This document shows, one piece after another, positions 1 through 10,300 of a stretch of 21,692 nt of DNA; the stretch's first letter is position 1; every line of letters starts with the position of its first letter. This DNA is from Pleurotus ostreatus/Saccharomyces cerevisiae fusant (lineage: Eukaryota > Opisthokonta), in NCBI GenBank assembly GCA_024196135.1, contig JAMQCK010000484.1, forward strand, positions 1-21,692, read 5' to 3'. The position numbers and the translations under genes are program-made. Below the pieces are notes generated by a model that searched no databases, was not told where the DNA came from, and worked only from the letters and a program-made list of their open reading frames with translations.

Positions 1-394
1 TTCGTGCTGGCCGATTTTCTTGTAGTAATCATGCCAGACGAGCATCTTCTTCGCGTGGTCGAGCGTGAATTTGCGCAAAGCCTCCAGCGACGAGAGCAGG
101 TCGAGCAGCGAAGGTAAGGCCACGTAGTCAACGTCCGGATGAAGGATGTCTTTGATGGCATAGATATACACCTCTATTGGCGGAATGTTCTTCGCCACCA
201 GCTCCTTGTTGGGCTTCACATGGCTCTCGAAGACGGCTGCGAGAACGTAAGTGAGGGAAGTGAAGGACGAGGGCCTGGTACAAACTGTATATATTGCGAT
301 GGTCTTGCATAGAAGGATCTGTGCGGCTCGTGACGAGCTTCTTGAAGTGAGTGACGGTACGTTTGGTGTCTGCGCCACCCTCCTTGCTACTCAT
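1..394 (-). CDS. Hypothetical protein, 5' part (partial)
   Basis: I do not recognise this protein. The start is taken as the ATG at 394 (MSSKEGGADTKR...). One intron at 237-285 (49 nt, donor GTTTGT, acceptor CGCAG) joins ...HRNIY to TVFESHVKPNKEL in frame, and the frame then stays open to base 1, so the 3' end lies outside the window. About 115 residues are visible. They look soluble and mostly helical, with charged, amphipathic stretches such as LPSLLDLLSSLEALRKF, and show no signal peptide, membrane segment or known motif. The gene is divergent from the asteroid-like gene at 622, leaving a 227-bp shared upstream region. The uninterrupted frame through 237-285 also exists on this strand but leads into an arginine-rich shadow frame, which is why the intron is preferred. 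Confidence 0.6.
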
Positions 395-621
395 GCGTGG
401 CTTGCTCAGGTGCAAAGATGAGGCGACGAATCGAGGTGTTTCTTTCGGAATTCCCTTCGCCTTGAGCGCTTGTTGTGTCGACAGATATACCCAAGGAGCG
501 CAAGAGAGTAGCGGGGACCTGGATGAGGGAAGGAGGCAAGCCGCGGAGATCTCGGGCCGAGCATGCGAACAAGCGCCGGGGTCGATCGGTCATCTTGCTC
601 TCGACCTCCACGATCCCAGCG
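395..621. promoter_or_regulatory. Divergent intergenic promoter region
   Basis: These 227 bp separate two start codons that face away from each other (394 on the minus strand, 622 on the plus strand), so both promoters must lie here or overlap the 5' untranslated parts. I see no clear TATA box. The reading frame that continues upstream of 622 (from 475) is arginine-rich and unlike the XPG N-terminus, and is treated as untranslated leader. Confidence 0.45.
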
Positions 622-3222
622 ATGGGAATTCTCGGTCTTACGACGTTTTTGAGAGAAAACAAACGGACATTGCTGAAGCACACTCGAGTCAACGGCTCTG
701 TAGCAACAGTCCTCGTAGTCGACGGCTGGTCGTACGTCGTCGAATACCCCCAGCGAATTCCACTTACTTAACCCGTGCGCATCACAGGTTCATCTATTAC
801 CTATATCAGAGCACGCACGCTGCCTGGGTATACGGAGGAGAATATGAAGACTTCTACACAAGCATTACCAGCGTCGTGAAGGCTTGGCTCCAAGTCGGCT
901 TCAAACTTCACTTCGTCTTCGATGGTCCGTCTCCTGACTCGGTTCTACAGATTACCTGACCACGATGCAGGCGCATGCCCGGAGCTCAAGTTCCCCACAC
1001 AAGTAGGGCGGCTCAACCACTCCAACGTCGAACCATCGTCACTCTTCTTCCGCACATCCCCCATCTCCCGCTCGCAGCCCCGCTTCTTGAACGAATCACG
1101 CATCCTTCCCCCTCTTGCTTTCCAAGCATGCATACGCGCATTGCTTGATGTAGAAAACGCCGATCTCCATATACACTACGCCGATGGGGAAGGGGATCCC
1201 TTCGCGGTCGAGCTCGCGGGGCGACTGGGTGGCTATGTCTGCGGCAACGACTCGGACTTCGTGGTACTCAATGCCGATGGGTACCGTGGCTACATCCCCT
1301 TCGAGGAAATGGTCTGGGATGCTCCGGATCTCGATGAAGCTCCGCCAGCTGAAGAGGATGGCTTCTTCCAGCCCGTTCGCAAGGGCAAGAACAAGCGGAA
1401 ACCGGTCAAAGCGGCTGTGGTCGGTCCTCTCCCGCCAGAGGGCGTACCTACACCGCCGATGACGATCTCGTACTATAGTCCCCAATCGCTGGCGGATCTA
1501 TTGGGCGTCCCGGTCACTCTGTTACCGCTGGTCGGCGCGCTCGTTGGCAACGATTTTACGAAGCAGACCAATAATCCCATGTATAACCGACAACTGCTAT
1601 TCTTCGAGAAGCATGCAACGCCGACGCAGCGATTCAACACTGCATGCACTGCTATTCGGTCGATTCTCGTTCCCTCGGCGCAACGACGGCACGGCCCGCC
1701 CGTCGACCGTATCATGAGCCTCATCGAACGTACGGTCAACGCGCTTCTAAGTCGCGTCGGCACCCTGGGCTCGGGCGAAGTTGCTGCTGTCGTCGACAAC
1801 ATCGTAGAAGCTACCCTGCCGTACGCGATGCCGAAGCCCCTGAGTGGTCCTCTCTGGCCCTCGCCCGTCTGCGCACTGCACGCCCCGGAAACATGCACCA
1901 TCCTGCCCATGTTCTCTCGCTTGTTCGAGTTTGAGGCAGAGGCATCTTTCGACGAGCGAACGCACGCACTGCGGATAGCCGACAAGGCGCGCCGGCGGTA
2001 CATAAAGGCATATAGGGCGGGGGCGCTGTCACACAGGCTGGCGGATGTGCTCAGCACCGGCACTTTCTGGCCTAGGGTCTTTCTGGAGAACCCTGACGCG
2101 GAGACGGTCTCGAAAACGGTTGGCAGGCATCTGCGACAGCTTGCCTATGCTGTGCTGCACGAGTCGCTAGGGCTGCCCGTGCCGCCGGAAGAGGAAGACG
2201 AGGAGGAGGAAGCGGAAGAGGAAGAGGAAGAAGAGGACGATGACGCGGTCGTCGACGTTGTCGAGTCTGATAGCGACGCGGAGACCATTGAGAGCGTCGA
2301 CCCGCTGGCGCCACTCGAAGGCGCTTTGCGGCGCATCCGTCGAACGCAAGGTCCGCCTACATCATCTGCCGCCTCGACCATGTCCAGCGTGCCGTCTCGG
2401 CCCTCTGTACGGCCTTGTACAGTGACTGAGTACGTGCGCCGCGGGACGCACGTCTCGCCCGAGCCTGTTGTAGTGCCCACGATGGAGCAGGTGTGGGCGT
2501 CGCTGTCCGTTCCTGCGCCCACGACGCCTGGACCGCTGGCGCTACAACCGCTCGAAGTTCGGATGCAGGTCTTCCTTCGGTCTATGCATTCTGATGTGGC
2601 GAGCGTGCGGCAGTTGCAGGCGCACGAGCTTCTGCCCGTGCTCGCGCTCCGCTGGGTCGTGCGCGTCATGCACGATCGCGCGCAGGGCAGCGGGAGCAGG
2701 GAACGCGAAAAGGAGCGCTGGTCGCGCCGCGAAGCCCGCAGCTTCCTCGCCGCCTTCTCCTGGCCTGTCCATTTTTCGCAGAACAAAGACCAAATCGAAC
2801 TCGAACAAACACAACAACAGCAGCCACCTCACGACGACACACCCGACATCGACAACCGGAACGTGCAGCTAACGGCGCAGGTACTTGCAGCCATGGAAGC
2901 TGTCTCCCTCTGGGCGCAATCGCTGCTGCTTTGGGAGCATGTACCGCTGCCCGCGCACTTGTTCTCCGGGAGGCGGTTCCATCGGCTGCTGACTGCTGCC
3001 GTGGACGCAGAGCCGGGGGTAGCGGAGCATTTGTGGCAGGCGAGCATTGAAGGGCAAGAAAATTTCCTCGGGGAGGAGGTGAAGAGGAAGACAAAGAAGG
3101 GTGTTGCCGGCGTCAAGACGAGCCAGCCGAGCGCACGGTCACCGACCTCCGGTGGCAAGGCCCGTGCGCCACAGGGTGTGGAACTATTCAAGGTGTTGGC
3201 TTCTATAGATGGAGACGCCTAG
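622..3222 (+). CDS. Asteroid-type XPG/FEN1-like nuclease domain protein
   Basis: Predicted exons are 622-728, 788-924 and 971-3222 (831 aa). The introns are 59 and 46 nt. The N-terminus MGILGLTTFL with Gly2 is the hallmark XPG-N start, which fixes the start at 622 although the frame is open upstream. XPG-N acids are D34 (VVDGW) and D81 (FVFDG). The XPG-I region follows at about 145-180, with E155/D157 in YADGEGD and D175/D177 in GNDSDF, matching the spacing of FEN1 catalytic acids. The stretch FFRTSPISRSQPRFLNES before XPG-I is what I associate with fungal asteroid proteins. A long low-similarity C-terminal half follows, including an acidic run encoded near 2188-2245 and a Q-rich patch near 2806-2822. 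The family has structure-specific nuclease relatives in DNA repair, but asteroid proteins have no settled biochemical role. The second intron could instead be 942-990 with an AAG acceptor; 925-970 keeps a more natural PELKFPT reading. Confidence 0.9.
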
Positions 3223-3751
3223 GAGCCGGCTGGTACTGTAGGAGTACCGACCCTCTGCATGTAGCTCTAGGTTTGTTTGTCTTCATTGTCATGCCAAACA
3301 AAGCTGATTCTTGTCCTACAGTTAGCCTGCAGGTGTATACTATTGTTCATTCAGAGTTTCAGTACTCATGTTCATTTATACTCGTCGCTTTTTTACAACA
3401 TTCGCGGCGATGTCTTCTATGGAGTTACGTGTGGAACTTGAAGGTGTACCAATCAACGTCCGAGGTGCGCCTCGAAGGGCTATCCAGTCGCATCGCCCAC
3501 AGGGTTTTCCTGTACGCGAGAACCCAGAACAAGCGTCATGCCAGCGCTTAGCTCGACAGCAATGCGATCATTCTCACAGCATCTTCATTCATGGTGACTG
3601 CATCGTCCATCAATCTGGCGTTGCTTTGTGTGGCAGCCGTGTGATCGGAGGCTGTACACTGCAGGGTATATAGACCTCTTTCGTGACTTCTGCACCGTAC
3701 AACGGCAGCTCTCCCTTCAAAACATCTCCGCCCCTCTACTTTCTCGCAAGC
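3223..3751. other. Intergenic: 3' UTR and upstream region
   Basis: This 529-bp stretch lies between two plus-strand genes. It holds the 3' end of the asteroid-like transcript and the promoter of the next gene. Reading frames of 90-110 codons occur on both strands around 3273-3880, but none looks like protein and they overlap each other. Apart from the TATA box at 3667 I see nothing distinct. Confidence 0.5.
3667..3673 (+). promoter_or_regulatory. TATA box of the small-protein gene
   Basis: TATATAG lies 85 bp upstream of the ATG at 3752, with a pyrimidine-rich stretch (CTCTACTTTCTCGCAAG) just before the start codon. The distance suits a TATA-driven fungal promoter with a short leader. This is inferred from sequence only. 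Confidence 0.55.
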
Positions 3752-4324
3752 ATGAGCCACTCCCATCAGCGTCGGGGTCCTGCAGACATAATCACCTACC
3801 GCTATAAGGAGCGCCTTGTCTACGTCACGCCTGAAAAAGACTATCAGGTGCATATTTCCTAGCACGCGCGCGAGATTCATCTAACTCAATTGCCACTACA
3901 GGCTGCGGTCGATATGGCCATTCAGGAATACGCCGAAGAACTTGCCGGTGTCCCACGCGAGAGCATCTACTTCTACACAATGGCAAACATGGACGGTCAG
4001 CGACGCGCGGTGCGCATCGGACGCTCTGCGTGGCCAAGAGCCATGGAGAAGCTGGTGCGCGGGGAGGTTGTCGATATAGCTATCCGGCCGCACACCCGAG
4101 ACGCGGTGTATGGCCTCTCTGGGGACGCCACTGCATCGCAGCCACCGCCTCAATACCTGGAAGTGCCCGGGGCGCGTGAATCAGGCCGCTCGCGTAGTCC
4201 TAGCCCGACACCGAGTGAGCGCTCATTCTTCAGGAGGGTCTTCGGCTTCGGCATGACGCCGGAGTCATCTCGTTCGAGTTCGCCATGCGGGCATACACTC
4301 TCGGAGAAGGCCAACGGTGTTTGA
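3752..4324 (+). CDS. Small hypothetical protein, possible ubiquitin-like/PB1-like fold
   Basis: Two exons, 3752-3847 and 3902-4324, are separated by a 54-nt phase-0 intron (GTGCAT...CTACAG, branch-like CTAAC), giving 172 aa. The first 95 residues, from ADIITYRYKERLVYVTP through the RRAVRIGRSAWP region to VVDIAIRP, have the pattern of a short strand-rich domain with a central helix (AAVDMAIQEYAEEL). This resembles small ubiquitin-like or PB1-type domains that I associate with many mushroom-genome hypothetical proteins. The rest, from about residue 110, is low complexity, rich in Ser, Pro and Arg (SRSPSPTPSE), and probably disordered and phosphorylated. No membrane segment or signal peptide is seen. 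The function is unknown. The fold suggestion rests on pattern reading only. Confidence 0.75.
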
Positions 4325-5235
4325 AGGGCTCCGCCGATAGACTGAAAACAACGACTTTCTTACGCATCTTCACGCACAAGTTTGTGCCTTCCTTTGTCGC
4401 CGCGAGCGCTTGGAACGCAGATGATGCCAAATGGATACCATTCATCGCTCTGTGCTTATTTATCCAATACTGTATATATCCTCTCTGCTAGATAGATGCC
4501 TGGGCTTCTTCGGCGTTGTACACTATGCATATCACTTTACCTATCCCCAATATACCACAAGAATAGCCGTTTCGGCACTCAAAGCAAAGCCACACCGCCC
4601 GTCACATTGTGATACTAAAAAGGTAACATCTATCGCCGATACAGCAGTGAGCAAACTGTCGTCACTCACACGAAGGATTTGAAGCGATCTGACCTTGCAC
4701 TGAATGCGAAAGCGGAGGACTGCACACCTTAGGAAATGAACAAGCGTCGTCACATTGAGGGCGGATGCGAAGAAGCCACGCCAGCTGTGCTTCCAGCCAC
4801 AGCAGTTCCAGTGCCTTGGCGCTTAGTCGTTTTCGAGCGCTGTGTACGAGGCCATCCTTCACGATCCGGGGCCGGTGAAGCTCGAGGGAGGATTGCTTTA
4901 TGGCGGATCGATCTGTGCAAGGCGATGGTCAACAGCATCGATGCCTGCCAAATGCGGATACCCTGGGACCACGGTTAAACGGCATTCACCGACAGAGATC
5001 CAGTGGCGTCCACATAGAAACGTCGCGCGCCGGTGGCACAGCGACATGAAAGGCAGCGAGTCTTCGCTGCGTCCCAAGGGCCTGTAGTATGCTGACAGAA
5101 CCTTCTATGTATGCAGTAGGACGTCGCGACCTGCGGATCGGTGTTGAAGCCAACGGGCGATTCCACTGAAGGATTGTATCAAGAGTCGTGGATCCCATCT
5201 TTCATAACACCACAGTGACCGGAACAGCTATCGAC
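4325..5235. other. Intergenic region between convergent genes
   Basis: These 911 bp hold the 3' flanks of the small-protein gene and of the NAD kinase gene, which converge. Open frames of 60-85 codons exist on both strands (for example 4736-4978 and 4842-5087 on plus, 4975-5166 on minus), but none has a spliceable continuation, a motif or protein-like composition. I found no tRNA-like A/B box pair and no inverted repeats of note. A degenerate old insertion cannot be excluded. Confidence 0.5.
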
Positions 5236-7107
5236 TCAAGTACGACTATGCCTCAACAAAGCCTTACTCCTGAACGTCGCGTTATACTGCAGCAGATTGT
5301 TGATGTCCCGCACCCAGTCGTCCTCCTTCCCCGGCCCCGCGCCCTCTCCATCGCGTTTGGATCCATTACCGAGTATCTCCTCGCTGTCGTCGGCGATGCT
5401 AGAGCGGTTGATGCAGGGGACGGGGAAGGGAGAGGCTTGCACGGTGACGCTCTCGCCGGGTTCGAGGACTTGGGTAACGCGTCCGTCCATGGAGACGGAG
5501 GCGTGGGAGCGACTGTGCTTGCCGATCTGGAGGGGGGTTAGATGGATCGGGAAGGTGTAGAAGAGATCACTAGAGGGGGAATGAAGGATGCGAGGCGCGG
5601 AAGAAGAGATGATCGGGGCAGAGCGTGAGCAGTGGAGGTTGAAGCGATAAGGGACATGAGTCAAAAAAGGAGGGCGGAATGTATGTAGCAAGTAACTAGG
5701 ACGATGGACTAGTGAGGTCGAAGACTGCGGATCACTGAACGACGGGGAGGCGGAGGAAGCGGGACATCTATCGGGATTCGGGAGGGAAGGAGTTATAGCA
5801 CAGGTATCGAGATGGGTCATCATGACAACAAGATACATACCCTGGCAGTCACCGACGATGAGGCTGGGAAGACCAGTGGCCGGAAGGACAGGCTCCGAGG
5901 GCAAATAGGTGTCAGCACAATAGCGCTGAGTGATGGATGAACGATTGGTCCGCCTGCTGATAGAGAGTACGCTGTCGATCCCGTTGGTGTAGACATTATG
6001 AGGCCATCCGACTGCGAACGGGTCAGTGAGACGTTGACTCGACATAACGGGTAGCGGAATGAAGACAGTAACAATGAAATGGATCATGGAGGCAGCAGGA
6101 TGGCGAATGTAGCGAAAATGCACGTACGACTCCTTCAGTGAGATGCTGCCCATCAACAAAGATATCCATCGTGACAAGATGCTGGCTGGCACCTCGGTGC
6201 AGCGCGACTTCGTTCATCACCTGCCAGTCTATCTGATACGTTAGAAGCTGAAGAACAATGGAAGATGATAGACGCACTTTCGCCAGGAACTCCTTTCCTT
6301 TTGAGGTCGGTGTCGTAGAAGGAGCATGCTAAGCGCATGCGATTTAGGACCGTGGCCTTCCCTTCGAAGACACTTTCGAGAGCCCTTGCGTAGTCGTCGA
6401 CATCTAGGGGGAGTGTAAGATATTGCTATGCGACGTGTTGAAGCGCCGGGCGCTTACGGAAAGGTAGTAGAAATCCCAAGGTGCCCATAGAGAAGCTGAG
6501 TACCGGAGGTACAGCGTCGGTACTAAATAATGATGAGGCATGCAGGATGGTGCCGTCGCCTCCTAGAGTCACGACAAGGTCAATTTTGGGGGAGTCTTGG
6601 CCTGCATGGGTGTGAGGACGCGTATAGAAAGAGGCATTGCGATGACTTTACCTGGACGCCACACCTCTGCACCGTGAGGGATGTCGGGCCGGTCTTCGTG
6701 AAAGACCCTAACGTTGGGGTACATCCTGTCGACATGCCTACGTCCTCCGTGCTGGTAAGGTACCAGTCAAGGATAGGGGAGGGTAGCGTACTCGAGTATG
6801 GCGTCAATGGCCCGGACCACTTGTGGTGTGCGTAGCTTATTCACGATCAGGATGCTCTGTGGCTTCCTTGAGAAGATGTTAGGCGCGTACGAAGAGCGCA
6901 AATCACTACGCACTTTTTCGGTATAGCTGTAAGACAAATGCCATGATGCGCTGCTTCGGTTGATAAGCGCCTGAAGCGCAGGGGAGTTGGAGGGAGCAGC
7001 AGTGTCCGAGGCTGCGATCGAGGTGTGCACTTAGCCGCCCGCAAGAACAAAGGCCGTGTCGCACGGAGATTGAGCATATCGCACTGTCGCCCAAGCTTCC
7101 AGTTCAT
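5236..7107 (-). CDS. NAD(H) kinase (ATP-NAD kinase)
   Basis: This enzyme phosphorylates NAD(H) to NADP(H) using ATP. I rebuilt eight exons: 7065-7107, 6792-7011, 6652-6737, 6458-6601, 6278-6403, 6128-6228, 5841-6011 and 5236-5526. All phases agree and give 393 aa. Diagnostic motifs are the GGDGT nucleotide-binding motif (130-134), NE (212-213) in MNEVALHRG, and the long signature [20 protein letters not shown] (242-261), followed by [14 protein letters not shown]. There is a roughly 50-residue Ser-rich N-terminal extension and a short C-terminal tail. I see no strong mitochondrial presequence once the 53-nt first intron is removed, so the protein is more likely cytosolic (Utr1/Yef1-like) than mitochondrial (Pos5-like). 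If that intron were retained, an Arg-rich, presequence-like frame would appear but would not join the kinase. The start is the first ATG, at 7107; a second in-frame ATG is at 7077. The last intron (5527-5840, 314 nt) is unusually long for this gene. Confidence 0.95.
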
Positions 7108-7360
7108 AAACGTGTAATTTCTTGCGATTTCTGGGATTCAGTGGCAGTAGAGAGCCGCCGCCGTCGCGTCATGCAGTCCCCACGGCGGGCGGTGACAAGT
7201 GATGAAAAGTCACGTGCGTTCCCGCGGTTTACGCGCTTTGGACGCGGCTGGGAACGCGACTTGTTTTTGACCTCGACGCCACCTCCGACGACGACAACGC
7301 CGGTCGTCACTATACCCGGCGAAGAGACGACAGACAACTAGCACCCTACATCATTCGCTT
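7108..7360. promoter_or_regulatory. Divergent promoter between NAD kinase and BRCT gene
   Basis: These 253 bp separate two start codons pointing outward. Visible elements are an E-box CACGTG (7211-7216), an E2F-like TTCCCGCG (7219-7226) and an inverted repeat with 8-bp arms, GCGTTCCC at 7216-7223 and GGGAACGC at 7250-7257. A short plus-strand frame at 7141-7341 ends before the BRCT start and is taken as leader, not gene. Regulation by MBF/E2F-like or bHLH factors is inference only. Confidence 0.5.
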
Positions 7361-10300
7361 ATGGCGAGCAACGCAGCGCCCGCGCGGACCCGCTCGCGGC
7401 TGGCGCTGCCCGATGAGCAACCATCGCTTGACAGGTCGCCATTGAGGGCGGCGAAGAGCGCCAATCGGATGAAGACCTTCAGCCCGGTCGATGGTGCCGA
7501 TCTAACTGCGCGAGCTCCTTCGGAGGGTGCGCGCTCACAATCTACGACCAAGTCGGGAAAGCGTTCTGCGTCTCCGCCACCAGCGGACGAGTATACTGCT
7601 GGCACGCCTGCATCGGAGGACAGTCGGGAGCTGAAGAGGCCGCGGCGCGAGGAGGACCCGACAAGAAGGAGCGATGAAGAGAACCAGGGGCTGCCTGTCG
7701 AAGGCACAAGCAACCCGGCAGCTCACACTGATGTTGGCTCATCGCGCCCTACGCCAGAACACGATGCCCTCCAACGCGCACTCGCCTCGCAGCTCATGAA
7801 GCCCTCCTCCACGATCGCTACTACACGCCCTCCTTCCACACCCTCACACGATCGCTCACGCTCCGTCCCGGTCTTCCCGGCACCGGCGTCGCAGTCCATT
7901 CCACATATCGACTTCACGCAACCAGAATTCTCGCCGATGCGACAGAGGGCACGGTCACGATCTCCTGCAAAGGAGCCGACGCTCAGGCTGTATCCCGCCA
8001 GCCCGGAGAAGGCGCCGACCTTTGAGCTGGCGCGCTCGACCGTGAATGGCACGGTAACCCTGCAAGTCGACATGCCTGCAACGTCAATCAGCGGCCCGAG
8101 CAGCTCTGCTGAGCCTCCGCCGTTGTCTAGCACGCCTACGCTCGAACTTGACACGCCTACTGCTCGTCCTGGACCATTCGCATTCCAAGAACCAGAACCC
8201 TCCACATCTCAGGTTATCGAATCAACTACGTCCCAAGTGCTCGAACCACCCGCGTCCCAAGCGTCCGAAGTGCCCACATCCCAAGCGTCAGAGGCGCCCG
8301 CACCCCAACTTCCACCTCCCACTCGAGCACCCACCTCGCGTCGCTCTCCGCCAGCACCTCTACGCATTGAGCCGCACCAACCCCCTGCCGATGAGGAGCC
8401 AGGCTCGCCTCTTACGTCCATCCCGGGTTCACCAGTCACTCCTGGGTCACCGCTGACGCCCGTGTCACCATCCCCTCCACCGACGATCAAGAAATTGCCC
8501 GCCGAAAATCCATCTCAGGTTGGCGAGGACATGCAGATGGACGTGGACCTGCAAATGGATGTGCGTGTATGCTCTTGTATTTCCAATATTACCACCGTTT
8601 CTCTCGCCCAATTGTGTCCCCATAGTACTTTTCATCGTGTTTATTGCAATCCAATTCACGAGCAGTCAACTGATAACCGCATGTATGCAGAGCCAATCGT
8701 CCATGACCAGCCGTCCGAGCACCAGTCGCCTACCCCGTCTAGGACCAGGCGGACGACCAGCAGCGCCGAGGACACGACAAGCGTCTGGCTCGAAGCCTGC
8801 AGCAGCGAAGGCCGGGAGCTTGAAGGCGGCGGCGGCAGCCAACAAACCGACGGCCGCCTCGAAGTCCAAGGCAATTGGTGCAGCGGCCAAGCCACCGGCG
8901 ACGACGTCAAAGTCAACGGCAGCGACGTCCAAGCCAACGGCAGCGACAACCAAACCAACGGCAACGACGTCCAAGTCGACAGGCGAGGCAGCAGCGGGAC
9001 CTTCGAAAGTAGCTGCGGGAACGTCTAAATTCGCGGCAGGATCGAAATCGAAGGCGGCTGGTGCGACAGCCGCGTCTAAGCCGAATGCAGCAGCTGCGCC
9101 CTCGAAACCGAACGCCTTCACTGTCCTTATGTCGGGCGCGAAGGGCAAGGCGAAGGATGTAGGCGCTAGCAAGCCGGGCGCATCGAACAAGCCTGCTGCG
9201 CACAACAAGCCTGCTGCGTCCAACAAGCCAGCCGCCGCGAAATCCTCGAAGACAGCGAAACCCACCGCTGCCGCCAAACCCTCCACCTCTTCGAAGCCCG
9301 ACGCGCCCAGGAAGCCTTCTGGGTCGTCCAAACCCGAGAGCTCTACGTCCAGGCCCGTGCCCGCCACGTCCACGAAACCCAGATCCATGAGCCGCGCGAC
9401 ATCGATGGCGCCTTCAGAATCTGGCAAGGGCAAGGGCAAGCAGCGCGAGAGGGAGCGCGAGCGCGAGTCCTCTGTTGTCAGCACCAAGTCGTCGGTTGGG
9501 GGTACGGGCACGAACGGCGTGAAGGTGAAGGCGAAGATGCGTGGGCGGCAGCAGCCGAAGCCCATCCCGGCCTTTGTGTACCCAGATGAGGAGGACGATG
9601 TGCCGCTGAACGACGAGGAGGTGCCGTTGAACGATGTCGCGGTCCCGCTGAACGACGTTGCGCTTTCGTTGAACGCTGTGGGGACGTCGAATCCATCGAA
9701 CAATGTGTCGATGGCTGCGACATCTGCGTCCATGCCAAATTTGACGAACTTCGTACCGCCGCCTGAATTTCGATTCCCGTCGTCGCCAGCACCATCAGAG
9801 CGACATTCTGAAGGTGGGGTGGAGGAGCCTGGTGGACAGGCCAAGGAGAAGGGCGGGAATAGGGACGTGGAGATGCATGACGCTACAGCTCAAGAGCCGA
9901 GGGACGACGCACCAATTACGCCTCAGGATGCTGCACGGCCCGAGCTGCGCGATGGAGGTACTCCAGCGGGTGAGCAGCCGATGACCGTAGATGCACCTAC
10001 GTCTGCAGGTGCGGACATGAACGGACCTAGGGCTACGCAGGCACCGACAGCTCCTACAGCGGATTCGACGACGCATATAGCCCCTGCACCATTGCCCACA
10101 GCCCCGGATGCCTCGCGACCGCCCGAGCCGACCGCCGATGCGCCCATGTCGCAGCGGTCAGTGACGGATGGTCGGGACGGACCGACGTCGACGGCGATCA
10201 CGGACGCTACGAATCAAGTCCCGAGCAACGGAGCTGTTACTGAGCCTGTACCGGTGAATGGCGAGTCGTCAGCTGCGAAGGACAAGGCATCACAAGCGGA

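Noticed and set aside
942..990. Alternative second intron of the asteroid-like gene
   Set aside because: It is in frame, but needs an AAG acceptor and a weaker donor (GTTCTA) and removes the conserved-looking PELK before FPT. The intron 925-970 is preferred, although this one cannot be excluded.
4325..5235. A small Cys-rich gene on the minus strand (4975-5166)
   Set aside because: No signal peptide, no spliceable partner exon and no family pattern. The cysteine content can arise by chance in a short frame.
5527..5840. A box C/D snoRNA in the long NAD kinase intron (ATGATGA near the donor)
   Set aside because: A C box is present but there is no CTGA D box at a usable distance and no closing stem.
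8691..9028. Continuation of the first BRCT-gene frame past 8560 (reads ...VNGSDVQANGSD...)
   Set aside because: It arises because the repeats are readable in two frames. It stops at 9028, while splicing 8561-8690 leads into a frame open to 10425 and onward to the BRCT domain.
8666..9844. A 392-codon open frame on the minus strand, opposite the BRCT gene
   Set aside because: It mirrors the Lys/Ala/Pro-rich coding repeats as Ala/Phe/Asp/Val-rich sequence. It has no domain and overlaps a well-supported, multi-exon plus-strand gene, so it is a GC-bias shadow.
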